Below, one piece after another: positions 1 through 8,305 of a stretch of 36,583 bases of DNA. The stretch's first letter is position 1. Every line of letters begins with the position of its first letter. This DNA comes from Candidatus Daviesbacteria bacterium RIFCSPHIGHO2_01_FULL_40_11. GTDB taxonomy: Bacteria > Patescibacteriota > Microgenomatia > Daviesbacterales > UBA10151. A model generated the notes under the pieces. That model was not told the DNA's origin, searched no databases, and was given only the letters and a program-made list of their open reading frames with translations. Both the position numbers and the translations under genes were made by a program. The DNA lies in assembly GCA_001776635.1 (NCBI GenBank), contig MFCP01000027.1, positions 1-36,583 on the forward strand, written 5' to 3'.

Positions 1-876
1 TACCTCTTCGCTTTGAACTTTCTTAACTCCATATTCAGATAAAGAGAGCTTCTTCTTATTAGCCAGAGTCCTAAGCTTAATATTGTGGGCTTTAGAACCG
101 GTAAAATGCTGCAAAAGCGCCCCATAGCTCTCTGGCCTCCCAACTAGTAAATCTGCTTGAAAACCTCCCCGGAGGACCACTGTAGCTTTGTTTTCGCCTT
201 GATCAACTACGCGGGTTACTCCCGGCATTTTGCAAAAGTATTCAACGGCCTCTTTAGGTTTAGTGGAACTCACGGAAAAGTCCAAATCCCCCACGGTTGC
301 CACCATTCTGCGCAAGGAACCCAAAGGATGCACCTGAAGTATTGCCGGGCTTTTCTTCAAAAAACTTAAAATCTTGTCTGCCTGTACGGCTGCATAAGGC
401 AAAAGCATCCTGCCTTGCCTGCCTGATAGCTCTAGAATTCCATCCATGATCCTTCTGGCTATCTTTGCGGAAAAACCTTTTTCCACTAAAATTCCTGATT
501 TGATCCCGCGCTTTAGACCGTCCAAGTCTCTGATACCCAATTTTGCCAGTTTCATGGCTGTTTGGGGACCTACCCCGGGGATATCTAAAAGTTCAAAAAC
601 AACCGGTGGTATCCCCTTTTGTACCGCTTCAAAATGCTTAACCTGACCGGTGGTGAATAATTCGTTTAAATACTCTTGAATTTTAGTCCCCACATTGGGA
701 ACTTCCGGGAGCCTACCTTCCTGCCAAAGATCAAAAACTTCCGCATTAGATTGTTCTACAGCATCGGCTGCATTCTCATAGGCACGAATTTGGAAAATAT
801 TACCAAATTTTTTAAGGGTATAAGCAGCAGCGGTATTACGGAGGATTTTGGCAACTTTAGCATTAGAGATTTCCAC
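1..876 (-). CDS. polX: PolX-family DNA polymerase, N-terminal part (cut by left edge)
   Basis: Family X DNA polymerase, expected to fill short gaps in base-excision repair. Translating the minus strand gives 292 residues that stay open to base 1. A helix-hairpin-helix region with a short IPGVGPQTA motif lies near residue 115. The polymerase palm carries LGSLRR and then GDLDF, whose aspartates (197 and 199) are the expected metal ligands. A third Asp is at 242 in QADLLVG, followed by the typical HFTGSKAHN. Bacterial PolX usually continues into a PHP exonuclease domain, which would lie outside the window. I chose the GTG at 874-876 because TATATT sits exactly 6 nt upstream and the residues after it match the usual PolX start; an in-frame GTG 36 bases further upstream is the alternative. 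Residues around 150-156 (SGRQGR) may derive from a palindromic repeat. Confidence 0.88.
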   Translation of the reverse strand, partial: MEISNAKVAKILRNTAAAYTLKKFGNIFQIRAYENAADAVEQSNAEVFDLWQEGRLPEVPNVGTKIQEYLNELFTTGQVKHFEAVQKGIPPVVFELLDIPGVGPQTAMKLAKLGIRDLDGLKRGIKSGILVEKGFSAKIARRIMDGILELSGRQGRMLLPYAAVQADKILSFLKKSPAILQVHPLGSLRRMVATVGDLDFSVSSTKPKEAVEYFCKMPGVTRVVDQGENKATVVLRGGFQADLLVGRPESYGALLQHFTGSKAHNIKLRTLANKKKLSLSEYGVKKVQSEEV

Positions 877-882
877 AGATTC

Positions 883-888
883 AATATA
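883..888 (-). promoter_or_regulatory. -10 box of polX, leaderless spacing
   Basis: TATATT on the minus strand, 6 nt before the GTG chosen as the polX start. Transcription would begin at or next to the start codon. No clear -35 was seen. Confidence 0.45.
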
Positions 889-902
889 CCATTTTTTGCA
901 AA

Positions 903-931
903 TTGAATACACATAGTTTATTTGTTAAAAT
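903..931 (+). promoter_or_regulatory. Promoter of tRNA-Asp
   Basis: TTGAAT (903-908), 17-bp spacer, TAAAAT (926-931). The predicted start is about 8 nt before the mature tRNA 5' end. Confidence 0.55.
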
Positions 932-945
932 ACTCTCAGCCTTTT

Positions 946-1018
946 GGGGCCGTAGTGAACCGGTCATCACGTCTCCCTGTCACGGAGAAGATAGCGGGTT
1001 CGATTCCCGTCGGCCCCG
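946..1018 (+). tRNA. tRNA-Asp (anticodon GTC)
   Basis: The acceptor arm GGGGCCG pairs with CGGCCCC. The anticodon stem CTCC/GGAG encloses CTGTCAC, giving anticodon GTC. A normal T arm with GGTTCGATTCC follows. The discriminator is G and the next bases are CA, so the CCA end is not encoded, unlike the Thr and Gly tRNAs in this window. The gene ends 8 nt before the stop of the convergent sulfatase-like gene. Confidence 0.95.
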
Positions 1019-1026
1019 CAGATAGT

Positions 1027-2574
1027 TTACTCTTCTGTTTGTAAGGACTCTCTAAGAGAAGTCATATCAAACTGATTTACACTCTCAGTTACATCAATAA
1101 ACTCAAAGGGCCTGCTATAGTTAGAAAAATAGTATTTATCTTCTAATAATTCATACCTGGCATTAAAGTAATTATTAAAAATCAATCTAAAAATATTTAC
1201 CGGGGTAAGATTGTCATAAGTGAATTTTTCCTTATCCGGGAGTTTATAAGCTATAAAGGGCCTCATCCTCTCCTGAATAAGATCAGGGTTATACTCTTCC
1301 ATGCCTGGTGTTGAAGCCGAACCATGATCAGCTTGGATGATTATTATTGGTGAATTTTCTCTACCAAAAGTCAATTTTCTGACCAAATCCATTACCATTT
1401 TATTGATAAATAACAGCTGGTTTAAATAATCCTTCCTATCTTGCCAAGTATCCAATCCTGTAACTTTATTTTCTGCTGTTAGTTTAACCTGTTCCCCATT
1501 TGGACCAAAAAGGTAAGGTGGATGAGGCGAGACAATATGGGCAAATACAAACATCGGACCGTCAACATTTTCTCTGATACTGGCCAGTTGGGAAAATGTA
1601 CATAGTACTCTGTCTCGGGCTTTATCAGATAAATACATACCATTAAATGTCCTTAGCATAGTAGTTTTAAGAAAAGTCGCTATAAACTGGTTGCTTACCC
1701 CGCACGAAACATTTAAATCTGCAAAATTATTCTCCTGTGTACCTACCCAGCCGGAATTAAAATGTACAGCTTGATAGTCTTTTGATTTTAATATCTTGAG
1801 CACCTCATTATCTTTAATCATGTTAATAGCGGCTATTTGATCAGTCAGGTAACTTACATACTTCATGTTAAGCGAGGATGCTAGTGAGAGGTGAGTAAGA
1901 GCATAATTACTGTGGGCATTATAGGCTATGTTAAAATCCTTACTTTCCAAAAAATTTACAAAATTAATGTTATCGTATCCGTAAATATTTTTTAATACTT
2001 CATTGCTAGCATACCCATCCAAAATAATATAGTAAATATCAGGACGATCAGTAATTACGGGAAAGTTCTGGTTTAAATTATTGAGTTGTTTATTCGTTTT
2101 GGTAGTATCATTATAAGCAAACAATACTTTATTGTTATTTAGGTTGTATCCTGCAATTTGAATTAAGGATACTAAAACCAATATGCCCCCTGTTACCAAC
2201 GGAAATACTTCTAAACCCCGAAGTTTTCTCCCAAATTTAATTATCAAAAAGCTTCCAATTAGTAAAAAGGCTGACCAGAGTACAAACAGGCTAATGTCTT
2301 TTTCACCGTTTTTTACTAAGAAACCATCCAGGACTTTATAAACCTGACCATACGAGTAAAATAACAACAAAAAATAAGTTACCAATAGACTTGTTTTGTA
2401 CCTATCCTTAATTAAACCATTCAAAAATAACCATAAACCGAGTGTAAAACCTATGCTAAACTCTAGAGGCAGAATAATCCTATCAAATCGGACTTTATGA
2501 ATATTTTTAGTGTAAAAAGCCAGAATTGGAAAAGCAGCAAATAACAACGGATGTAAAAACTTAAACCTATGCAT
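1027..2574 (-). CDS. Membrane-anchored sulfatase-like (alkaline phosphatase superfamily) protein
   Basis: 515 residues. The first ~155 hold about five hydrophobic segments and the rest is a soluble domain of the alkaline phosphatase/sulfatase superfamily. The domain opens with DIYYIILDGYAS, where Asp is a likely metal ligand. ALTHLSLASSLN probably holds the Thr/Ser nucleophile. VSPHPPY and IIIQADHGSAS carry further metal-binding residues. The layout resembles LtaS and EptA-type phosphoglycerol or phosphoethanolamine transferases, so an envelope-modifying transferase on the outer face of the membrane is inferred; the substrate is unknown. It starts 9 nt after the stop of the methyltransferase gene, as last gene of a three-gene set. 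The ATG at 2572-2574 is the only good start. Confidence 0.8.
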   Translation of the reverse strand: MHRFKFLHPLLFAAFPILAFYTKNIHKVRFDRIILPLEFSIGFTLGLWLFLNGLIKDRYKTSLLVTYFLLLFYSYGQVYKVLDGFLVKNGEKDISLFVLWSAFLLIGSFLIIKFGRKLRGLEVFPLVTGGILVLVSLIQIAGYNLNNNKVLFAYNDTTKTNKQLNNLNQNFPVITDRPDIYYIILDGYASNEVLKNIYGYDNINFVNFLESKDFNIAYNAHSNYALTHLSLASSLNMKYVSYLTDQIAAINMIKDNEVLKILKSKDYQAVHFNSGWVGTQENNFADLNVSCGVSNQFIATFLKTTMLRTFNGMYLSDKARDRVLCTFSQLASIRENVDGPMFVFAHIVSPHPPYLFGPNGEQVKLTAENKVTGLDTWQDRKDYLNQLLFINKMVMDLVRKLTFGRENSPIIIIQADHGSASTPGMEEYNPDLIQERMRPFIAYKLPDKEKFTYDNLTPVNIFRLIFNNYFNARYELLEDKYYFSNYSRPFEFIDVTESVNQFDMTSLRESLQTEE

Positions 2575-2583
2575 TTTAATTTT

Positions 2584-4002
2584 TTATTTTCCTTCCATCA
2601 AAAACAATACCCTTTGGGAATGCCTAATTTTTACAGAGTATTTAATAGTAAAATACTGCTTAAATTCTTGCACAAAATTTTCCTGTGTGTAATCAGGAAA
2701 AATATCTTTCCGAAACAAAAGCAACCTTTTTACGTTCGAATCGCTCTTTGGAATAAACTCTATGATAAGAAATTTACAAATGCTCCTAAAAAAACTTGCC
2801 ATTTTAGCAAAAGGAAGATTATTTGATACGGCAAGATGATGAACCAATGCTAAAGCAAAAATCATGTCCACCGGCCCTCGAGTCTCTAAACTCATCCTTT
2901 CCTTGTTTTCCCAACCAATACCGGGGCTGGGATTAGTAAGGTCAATAATAAGTGGTAAAATGTTTTCTTCTCTTTCTTCAACACAACGCAGGTAGTTTCT
3001 TTCAACAGCTTCCGGATCGCCATCTATAGATATTACTGGTATATCTAGCTTACTGGCAATACGGCTAAACAGTCCGGTATTTGCTCCTAAATCCCAGACA
3101 CTTTTGGGTTTAACTGTTTTTAGAAATTTCTCAATTACCCGCTTTTTTTGTTCAAACCCCACTTTAGAGTAGTTCGTGTCGGAATAATAATCCCCCCACT
3201 GTGATCCTCTCAACTTATAATTCAGCCGTTTAGTCACCGATTCCAGGCTATCAATTAACCCTAACAAGGATAATTTATTTACTCGGGGTGGGTTAAGCTG
3301 CATTTTCAGAAAGACCCTGCGCATATCTCCTTCACTATATGCTGCATAGCGGTTTTGGCTCCTGGCATGCAGGTGGATATGGGTTAAAAGCGAAAAATTA
3401 AGATAAGTACTTAAGGGTAATAAAGAACTCGTGAGATCTAAAGGTATTCCATCAATATAGGCTCTATTTAATTTGTTTAGCCTAAGATCCCTATAAGACA
3501 TCAACGCCAAAGGGGCAAGAAAATGCTGGCAGAATTGTCTATACCCCTTCCATGGCTGCCCCTCCTTATATTCCTCAAACGACAAAGTATCAATTAGAAT
3601 CGGCTTGCCTTTCCAAAACTGGATATTATAAGCACTACTGTCTTTTAAAGACATTCCAAACTCAAGGGCTCTCTTTTGAATCTGGATAGTAGCAAGGGCA
3701 GCATGCTTTAGTTGGCTAAAACTCCATTCATAAGGATAAGAGACAAATGGAATCATTTCCGGTTTAATAAGCTTAAAATAACCGTTGCTTTTTTGATCTT
3801 TCTTCGCTTCTTGGTGTGGAATTAACAACATATCCTCCACTAAAGATCGATAAAGGCCTGAATTGATTAAAAAATCATAACTTTCCCGATAGATCAAATT
3901 TACCCTACGGTATAAAGAACCCTTCCTTTTAAGGACCACTCCGCTTGGATCTCTAAACGAACCCGAAATGAGTTCATTTTGGGGAATTTTTTTTGTTTGC
4001 AT
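2584..4002 (-). CDS. Two-domain protein: kinase-like N-terminus plus class I SAM methyltransferase
   Basis: 472 residues. The C-terminal half is a Rossmann methyltransferase: VWDLGANTGLF (motif I, residues 302-312), then ISIDGDPEAVERN (motif II) and FALALVHHLAVSNNLP. The N-terminal ~260 residues resemble the kinase/aminoglycoside-phosphotransferase fold: LKDSSAYN (Asp121, Asn126) reads like a catalytic loop, and LIDTLSFE (Asp138) like the metal-binding DFG equivalent. The kinase reading is inference from spacing only. Proteins of this build are sometimes annotated as NoeA-like nodulation methyltransferases (from memory). The gene overlaps the preceding small membrane protein gene by 29 bp and is followed after 9 nt by the sulfatase-like gene, suggesting that the three act together on an envelope glycan. 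No Shine-Dalgarno is obvious. Confidence 0.75.
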   Translation of the reverse strand: MQTKKIPQNELISGSFRDPSGVVLKRKGSLYRRVNLIYRESYDFLINSGLYRSLVEDMLLIPHQEAKKDQKSNGYFKLIKPEMIPFVSYPYEWSFSQLKHAALATIQIQKRALEFGMSLKDSSAYNIQFWKGKPILIDTLSFEEYKEGQPWKGYRQFCQHFLAPLALMSYRDLRLNKLNRAYIDGIPLDLTSSLLPLSTYLNFSLLTHIHLHARSQNRYAAYSEGDMRRVFLKMQLNPPRVNKLSLLGLIDSLESVTKRLNYKLRGSQWGDYYSDTNYSKVGFEQKKRVIEKFLKTVKPKSVWDLGANTGLFSRIASKLDIPVISIDGDPEAVERNYLRCVEEREENILPLIIDLTNPSPGIGWENKERMSLETRGPVDMIFALALVHHLAVSNNLPFAKMASFFRSICKFLIIEFIPKSDSNVKRLLLFRKDIFPDYTQENFVQEFKQYFTIKYSVKIRHSQRVLFLMEGK

Positions 4003-4213
4003 GCGTGGAAAAAAGATTTCTTAGAAAATTTACTATTTTTCTAAAGAAAAGTTTCACAGTCAATATTGCTCCCAGTAATGAGGCAATCGCAATTTGGAAT
4101 AAGTAGCTATTGGCTCCAGGGTCTAAATAAGCATATGTCTGTTTAGGAAAAGTTAGGTTTACTAAAAAAATGGCCGTAAATATTATAGCAATAGTTTGTA
4201 AAAATATTTTCAT
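3974..4213 (-). CDS. Small two-helix membrane protein of the YLDPG type
   Basis: 79 residues from the ATG at 4211-4213. That start has GAAGG 7 nt upstream, so I prefer it to a TTG two codons earlier. A signal-like first helix ends at TYAYLDPGANSY, followed by a second hydrophobic helix (LFQIAIASLLGAILTVKLFF) and a basic tail. The YLDPG-x-x-SY pattern followed by one helix is a recurrent small protein found with glycan-modifying genes (from memory, not checked). It is the first gene of the set with the methyltransferase and the sulfatase-like protein and overlaps the former by 29 bp. A TATAGT hexamer lies about 45 nt upstream of the start. Function unknown. Confidence 0.65.
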   Translation of the reverse strand: MKIFLQTIAIIFTAIFLVNLTFPKQTYAYLDPGANSYLFQIAIASLLGAILTVKLFFRKIVNFLRNLFSTHANKKNSPK

Positions 4214-4292
4214 TGGCAAACCTTCAGCAGAAATGTCGATTTGAATAATACTATACCATTTACCTATGTTTCAAGACCTCTAAGTTTGGCAA

Positions 4293-4315
4293 GCAAACAT
4301 ATTGCCTCTGTTTGC
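4293..4315. promoter_or_regulatory. Inverted repeat in a divergent intergenic region
   Basis: GCAAACA (4293-4299), 9 nt, TGTTTGC (4309-4315): a perfect 7-bp inverted repeat ending 4 bases before the TTGACA of the LysM gene. It lies between divergently transcribed genes and could be a regulator site. No T-tract follows, so it is not terminator-like. Confidence 0.35.
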
Positions 4316-4319
4316 CCTC

Positions 4320-4348
4320 TTGACAATTTAGCTCATTTGGATTAAAAG
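4320..4348 (+). promoter_or_regulatory. Promoter of the LysM gene
   Basis: Perfect TTGACA (4320-4325), 17-bp spacer, TAAAAG (4343-4348, 4/6 match). The start codon is about 37 nt downstream with no clear Shine-Dalgarno. Confidence 0.45.
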
Positions 4349-4385
4349 TATCAGTAGAAAACTGCCTTCAAATCTGTCCTCAAAG

Positions 4386-5009
4386 ATGGCAAAAAGAAAT
4401 TCGAGTAATTATTTGGAGAAGCTTGAGAGCGAGATTCAATCCAACCAGTCCAAGGTTAGCCTGGTCTTAGGAGCATTGATTGTTTTGGTAATCGGGATAT
4501 TGGTTTTCAATTACTTCAACCAAGGTAAATCCAGTCTGGGTCCTGCTCAACAGACTCAAATAGAAGACCAGCAAGACGTTTCAAAAGAAAACCTCCCGGG
4601 TAAATATACCGTAAAAGAAGGTGATACTTTGTTTACGATTGCAGAAAAATATTATGATGATGGCTACAAATATCCCGAGATTGCTAATGCCAATAGCCTT
4701 ACAAATCCTGACCAGCTTGAAAAAGAACAAGTTCTTCAAATTCCAAAACTGGAACTTCAAGCTCAAGCTTCACCGACACCTTCCGCGCCGCCCACAGAGG
4801 AGGCTCTGGGAACCGGTGGAGGCGATACCACCATCTGGGGTCCAAAGATTGAAGGCAATACTTATACCGTAGTCGAAGGTGACTGGCTTTCCACAATAGC
4901 CGCTAGGGCATATGGCGATATAATGGCTTTCGATCGCATAGCCAAAGCCAATAACATACCGAATCCAGATCTGATCGAACCGGGAATGGTCTTAAACTTA
5001 CCCCGTTAA
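4386..5009 (+). CDS. Membrane-anchored protein with two LysM domains
   Basis: 207 residues. A short basic cytoplasmic tail is followed by one membrane helix (about 24-44) and a Gln/Ser/Pro-rich linker. The first LysM is at 74-121 (YTVKEGDTLFTIAEKYY to LQIPKL). After a Pro/Thr/Gly-rich spacer a second LysM is at 160-206 (YTVVEGDWLSTIAARAYG to LNLPR). LysM binds N-acetylglucosamine-containing glycans, so it probably tethers the membrane to peptidoglycan or marks the cell surface. There is no catalytic domain. The GT-C/TPR gene begins 17 nt after its stop but has its own -10 box. Confidence 0.88.
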   Translation: MAKRNSSNYLEKLESEIQSNQSKVSLVLGALIVLVIGILVFNYFNQGKSSLGPAQQTQIEDQQDVSKENLPGKYTVKEGDTLFTIAEKYYDDGYKYPEIANANSLTNPDQLEKEQVLQIPKLELQAQASPTPSAPPTEEALGTGGGDTTIWGPKIEGNTYTVVEGDWLSTIAARAYGDIMAFDRIAKANNIPNPDLIEPGMVLNLPR

Positions 5010-5020
5010 TCTTGTATACT
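4992..5020 (+). promoter_or_regulatory. Promoter of the GT-C/TPR gene, leaderless spacing
   Basis: TTAAAC (4992-4997, weak), 17-bp spacer, TATACT (5015-5020). The GTG start is 6 nt beyond the -10 box, so the transcript should begin at the start codon. The -35 lies in the last codons of the LysM gene. Confidence 0.5.
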
Positions 5021-5026
5021 TGAGAG

Positions 5027-6634
5027 GTGATCAAAAAACACTTACCCCTATTTCTACTTCTTTTCGCCTTGATACTGCTGATATACGGCAATTCCTTGAA
5101 TAATGCTTTTTTATCCGATGATCTTGCCGAAATCGTCCAGAATCCCAATATTGACCATTTAAGTAACCTCCTGACCCGCCCTTTCGGCTTTATCCGGCTG
5201 TTTTTATATTGGCTTGCCTTCCACATAGGTGGGCTTAATCCTTTTGTTTTTAGGCTTATTAATATCTTTTTCCATACGGGTTCTGTATTTTTGATCTATA
5301 TCCTACTGAATCGCTTGTATTCTAAAAGATTGGCTCTTTTTGTTGCCGGAATATTTGCCATCCATCCGGCAATTTCCGAGGCTGTAGTTTGGATTTCCGG
5401 TGGCATGTATGTCCAATACGCTTTCTTTTTCTTGCTGTCATTTTTATTTTACGTTCTGTCAAAAGAGAATAAAAAGTACTTTCTTTTATCCATTATCAGC
5501 CTCTTGCTAGCATTTATGTCTCATCCGCAGATGCCCCTCCTGCTTTTTTTAATCTTTCCCCTTTATGAACTCACATTTGGAAACTTAAAGGATAACTTCC
5601 CTAAAACTATTCCGTTTTTACTACTAACAATTTTATATATTTTTGTGTCCTTAAATGGTTTACCGGAACGTACTACTACCTTGCAATCCATGCATTATCA
5701 ACAAGGTGGCGTAGATAACCCGATTTTCCTGATTCCTGTTGCCCTAACTTCCTATTTTGAGCTAATCTTTTTTCCTCAAACGCTTACGCTTTATCACTCG
5801 GAATTAAACTTTGGCCAAATCCAATTTTTAGTAAGGTTTCTGATTACACTTGGTTTTCTAATCGTAGCTTTAATTAGTTTCAAAAAAAACAAGTCTATCT
5901 TTTTCTGGTCTTCATTTTTCCTAATTGCTCTTGCTCCAACACTCACCCCATTCAGGTTAAACTGGATTGTGGCAGAGAGATATTTATACCTGCCAATTTT
6001 AGGGATCCTGGTCCTTTTGGGCCTGGGGTTTGAAAAACTTACCAATTCTCCCAAATTTAAACAAATTAGCTATATAATGCTTGCCCTGATAGTTATTTTA
6101 CTCTCTGTCAGAACCATCATCAGGAATATTGATTGGAAGAATGAAGATAACCTGTGGATAGCCACCGGAAAAACTTCCCCTTCTTCACCCAATACCCATA
6201 ACAATTTGGGGGATGTTTACGGAAGGCGTGGGGATAAACAAGCAGCTCTCAGGGAATTTCAAAGGGCAATTGAGCTAAAGCCTAATTATGGTGATGCTTA
6301 TCATAATTTAGCCAATACTTATATGGAACTGGGCCAACCCGGCAAAGCCCTGGAAAACTATCAAAGTGCCCTCAAATTTAACCCTAACCTTTGGCAATCT
6401 TATCAAAATATCGCTGCCATTTATCTCAGTCAGAAAAATTATGAACAGGCCATCGAAAACCTGCAAAAGGCTATCTCTGTTAATCCCAAAAATCTTAATT
6501 TAAGAAATAACTTGGGCATTGTTTATCTTATATCGGGGAAAAAAGATAAGGCAAAAGAAATTTTTACGGAAGTTTTAAAGTTTGATCCAAATAATCAAAT
6601 TGCAAATCAAGGGTTACTGGAAGCTGGTAAATAA
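5027..6634 (+). CDS. Polytopic GT-C-like glycosyltransferase with C-terminal TPR repeats
   Basis: 535 residues. The first ~370 contain about ten hydrophobic helices. The loop after helix 1 carries FLSDDLAEIVQNP, an acidic pair typical of GT-C enzymes that use lipid-linked sugars. From about residue 388 there are four TPR units of 34 residues (for example NNLGDVYGRRGDKQAAL and YHNLANTYMELGQPGKAL), with the usual Gly/Ala/Pro pattern. The build resembles eukaryotic TMTC O-mannosyltransferases and bacterial TPR glycosyltransferases; acceptor and sugar are unknown. The start is GTG at 5027, supported by TATACT 6 nt upstream; GAGAG just before it could serve as a poor ribosome site. The gene ends 7 nt from the stop of a convergent gene. 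Confidence 0.75.
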   Translation: MIKKHLPLFLLLFALILLIYGNSLNNAFLSDDLAEIVQNPNIDHLSNLLTRPFGFIRLFLYWLAFHIGGLNPFVFRLINIFFHTGSVFLIYILLNRLYSKRLALFVAGIFAIHPAISEAVVWISGGMYVQYAFFFLLSFLFYVLSKENKKYFLLSIISLLLAFMSHPQMPLLLFLIFPLYELTFGNLKDNFPKTIPFLLLTILYIFVSLNGLPERTTTLQSMHYQQGGVDNPIFLIPVALTSYFELIFFPQTLTLYHSELNFGQIQFLVRFLITLGFLIVALISFKKNKSIFFWSSFFLIALAPTLTPFRLNWIVAERYLYLPILGILVLLGLGFEKLTNSPKFKQISYIMLALIVILLSVRTIIRNIDWKNEDNLWIATGKTSPSSPNTHNNLGDVYGRRGDKQAALREFQRAIELKPNYGDAYHNLANTYMELGQPGKALENYQSALKFNPNLWQSYQNIAAIYLSQKNYEQAIENLQKAISVNPKNLNLRNNLGIVYLISGKKDKAKEIFTEVLKFDPNNQIANQGLLEAGK

Positions 6635-6641
6635 TTAGGGC

Positions 6642-7808
6642 TTAAATCTTTTGAGCCAAAACAACTAGATGCTTCTCGTTTCCACCAGCATCTATTTTGT
6701 TTAATTTTATTTCAAATCCGGCATTTTTAACCATCTCAATATTTTTCTTTGCTCCGAAGTGACTCCACCACATTTTTGTTCCATGGAAATCTTCTTCTGT
6801 TCCCTCCCATTCACCTACTCCCATTGTTACTAAAATATATCCACCTTTAGAAAGAAAAGAACTAATCTTTTTAAACAGCTCTTGATGTCCCTCTCTGGGA
6901 GTATGGAAAATTGCATAGAGTGAAACTACAGCATCTACCCGGTACTCATCATTTTGTAACTCCAACATATCCTTCGCCTCAAAGTTTGCCTGAGGAACAT
7001 TTTTTCGGGCCAGTTTTATTTGTTTTTCAGAAAAATCAATGCCTTTTACCTTAAATCCCTTTTCTACTAAAAATTTATCTACCGGTACTCCACTGCCACA
7101 ACCAATATCCAAAATAGTTACCCCAGGCCTTAGTAATTCCACCAGTCTCTCCAGATATTTCATATTGCTAAATTGGTCCCTGGATGCAGAATATTTTTCC
7201 GCTATTTTATTGTAACCCTGTTTGACTAAATCGCTTTCCCGAGAAAAGTTTAGCAGATGAATTAGCTCCTTTTCTGCAGCTTCAGAGTTAGTAAATGTTT
7301 TGTAACCATACTTTTCTGCCTCTTCTTTGTATTTTGTCCTGTCACAATTAAAAAACAATCTTGCTTCTAACTCCTGCAGCTTTTCAGTTTTTCCCCATCT
7401 TGGATCTTGTTTATTCCTTTCAAAAATCTCATTAAATGATTCTCCTAATAGAAATACCCCCGGAAAACTAAAATCCTTTTTTGCTAAATGAGGCAGGATA
7501 TTTACTCCTTCAAAAATTGCTGATTTGTGCGATTGCATTACTTCCTTAACTTTACTTAAAATTGTTGGCCAAAAAGCCTCCGATTGTTTAACTAAATTTT
7601 GCCAATGTTCCTCACACGAAGTTTCTATTAGATATTTTTCTTCATCCTGTTTAAAGAAGAAGTTGACCCAATACTCTAACTTGGAATCCTTAGACATTTC
7701 CTCCCTTACTGTGTCTAAATCTAAGACAAAAGCCCCGGTTTCATCCGAGATTTTCTTCGCCAGATAACTTTTACCCGATGCCGGTATTCCCCCAATGAAA
7801 ATATACAT
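6642..7808 (-). CDS. P-loop kinase / SAM methyltransferase fusion
   Basis: 388 residues. Residues 1-~185 form an AAA_33/zeta-like P-loop kinase: GGIPASGKS (6-14), followed by VLDLDTVREEM, where Asp is the likely base or substrate contact, and AIFEGVNILP as Walker B-like strand. Residues ~190-388 are a class I methyltransferase: ILDIGCGSGVPVDKF (from 232), KGIDFSEKQ, then DAVVSLYAIFH. The closing KMWWSHFGAKKN is shared by a family of small-molecule or tRNA-type methyltransferases. The gene starts 2 nt after the nucleotidyltransferase stop, so they form a pair. The combination suggests modification or detoxification of one small molecule or nucleic acid, but the substrate cannot be read from sequence. 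Confidence 0.75.
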   Translation of the reverse strand: MYIFIGGIPASGKSYLAKKISDETGAFVLDLDTVREEMSKDSKLEYWVNFFFKQDEEKYLIETSCEEHWQNLVKQSEAFWPTILSKVKEVMQSHKSAIFEGVNILPHLAKKDFSFPGVFLLGESFNEIFERNKQDPRWGKTEKLQELEARLFFNCDRTKYKEEAEKYGYKTFTNSEAAEKELIHLLNFSRESDLVKQGYNKIAEKYSASRDQFSNMKYLERLVELLRPGVTILDIGCGSGVPVDKFLVEKGFKVKGIDFSEKQIKLARKNVPQANFEAKDMLELQNDEYRVDAVVSLYAIFHTPREGHQELFKKISSFLSKGGYILVTMGVGEWEGTEEDFHGTKMWWSHFGAKKNIEMVKNAGFEIKLNKIDAGGNEKHLVVLAQKI

Positions 7809-7810
7809 AT

Positions 7811-8221
7811 TTATAATTTGTTTAAATTCTTTATTAGTAATTCCAAAATACCATTTTTATCCAAAAGTATTTTTGCTCCATCCTTAATCACTCTTTCAGT
7901 TCCCGGGTCAACCGGATCAACTTTTGCCCAATCTGGAGTAGTAATCCCGTACTCAACTTCCAAACCATTTCCGTAAAATACCCTTCTTACTTGTACCGCC
8001 TTGTAATCTTCCTTTATTATTTCCTTTACCTCTCCAAATCCTTTAATCCATAGGTCATTATCCAAATAAATCTCCGGTTCATCTGTAATTACTACTAAAT
8101 CTATGTCTGAATCCGGCTTAGCAGAATCTCTAGCATAAGAACCAACCAGTAAAACAGCCCAAATCTCCTTCTGTTCTCTAACCCATTTCGTAAATTCTGT
8201 TATAAATTGGTTTGCATCCAT
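7811..8221 (-). CDS. MNT/aminoglycoside-type nucleotidyltransferase
   Basis: 136 residues of the polymerase-beta-like nucleotidyltransferase fold. The signature LVGSYARDSAKPDSDIDLVV carries Gly-Ser (27-28) and the two metal aspartates (39, 41); a later acidic residue in LEVEYGI is a candidate third ligand. Families with this core include aminoglycoside adenylyltransferases and MNT antitoxins; the C-terminal extension here is short. I use the ATG at 8219-8221 (MDANQF). A longer reading to 8386 would run through tRNA-Thr and is rejected. It is followed at 2 nt by the kinase-methyltransferase fusion. No HEPN partner is adjacent, which argues against a classic MNT/HEPN toxin-antitoxin pair. Confidence 0.78.
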   Translation of the reverse strand: MDANQFITEFTKWVREQKEIWAVLLVGSYARDSAKPDSDIDLVVITDEPEIYLDNDLWIKGFGEVKEIIKEDYKAVQVRRVFYGNGLEVEYGITTPDWAKVDPVDPGTERVIKDGAKILLDKNGILELLIKNLNKL

Positions 8222-8246
8222 ACAGGATATGAGCCGTGGACGGGAT

Positions 8247-8278
8247 TTTGCTTCGCAAAGCATAGTCATACGACTATG
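8247..8278. repeat. Two adjacent small hairpins
   Basis: TTTGC/GCAAA with a 3-nt loop (8247-8259), then CATAGTC/GACTATG with a 4-nt loop (8261-8278). They lie between tRNA-Thr and the nucleotidyltransferase gene. No T-tract of terminator quality follows on either strand. They may be remnants of the palindromic repeats seen elsewhere in the window or processing sites for the tRNA transcript. The rest of 8222-8305 holds nothing I recognise. Confidence 0.4.
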
Positions 8279-8305
8279 AACGAACCGTCGATCTTCCGAC
8301 CAGCT

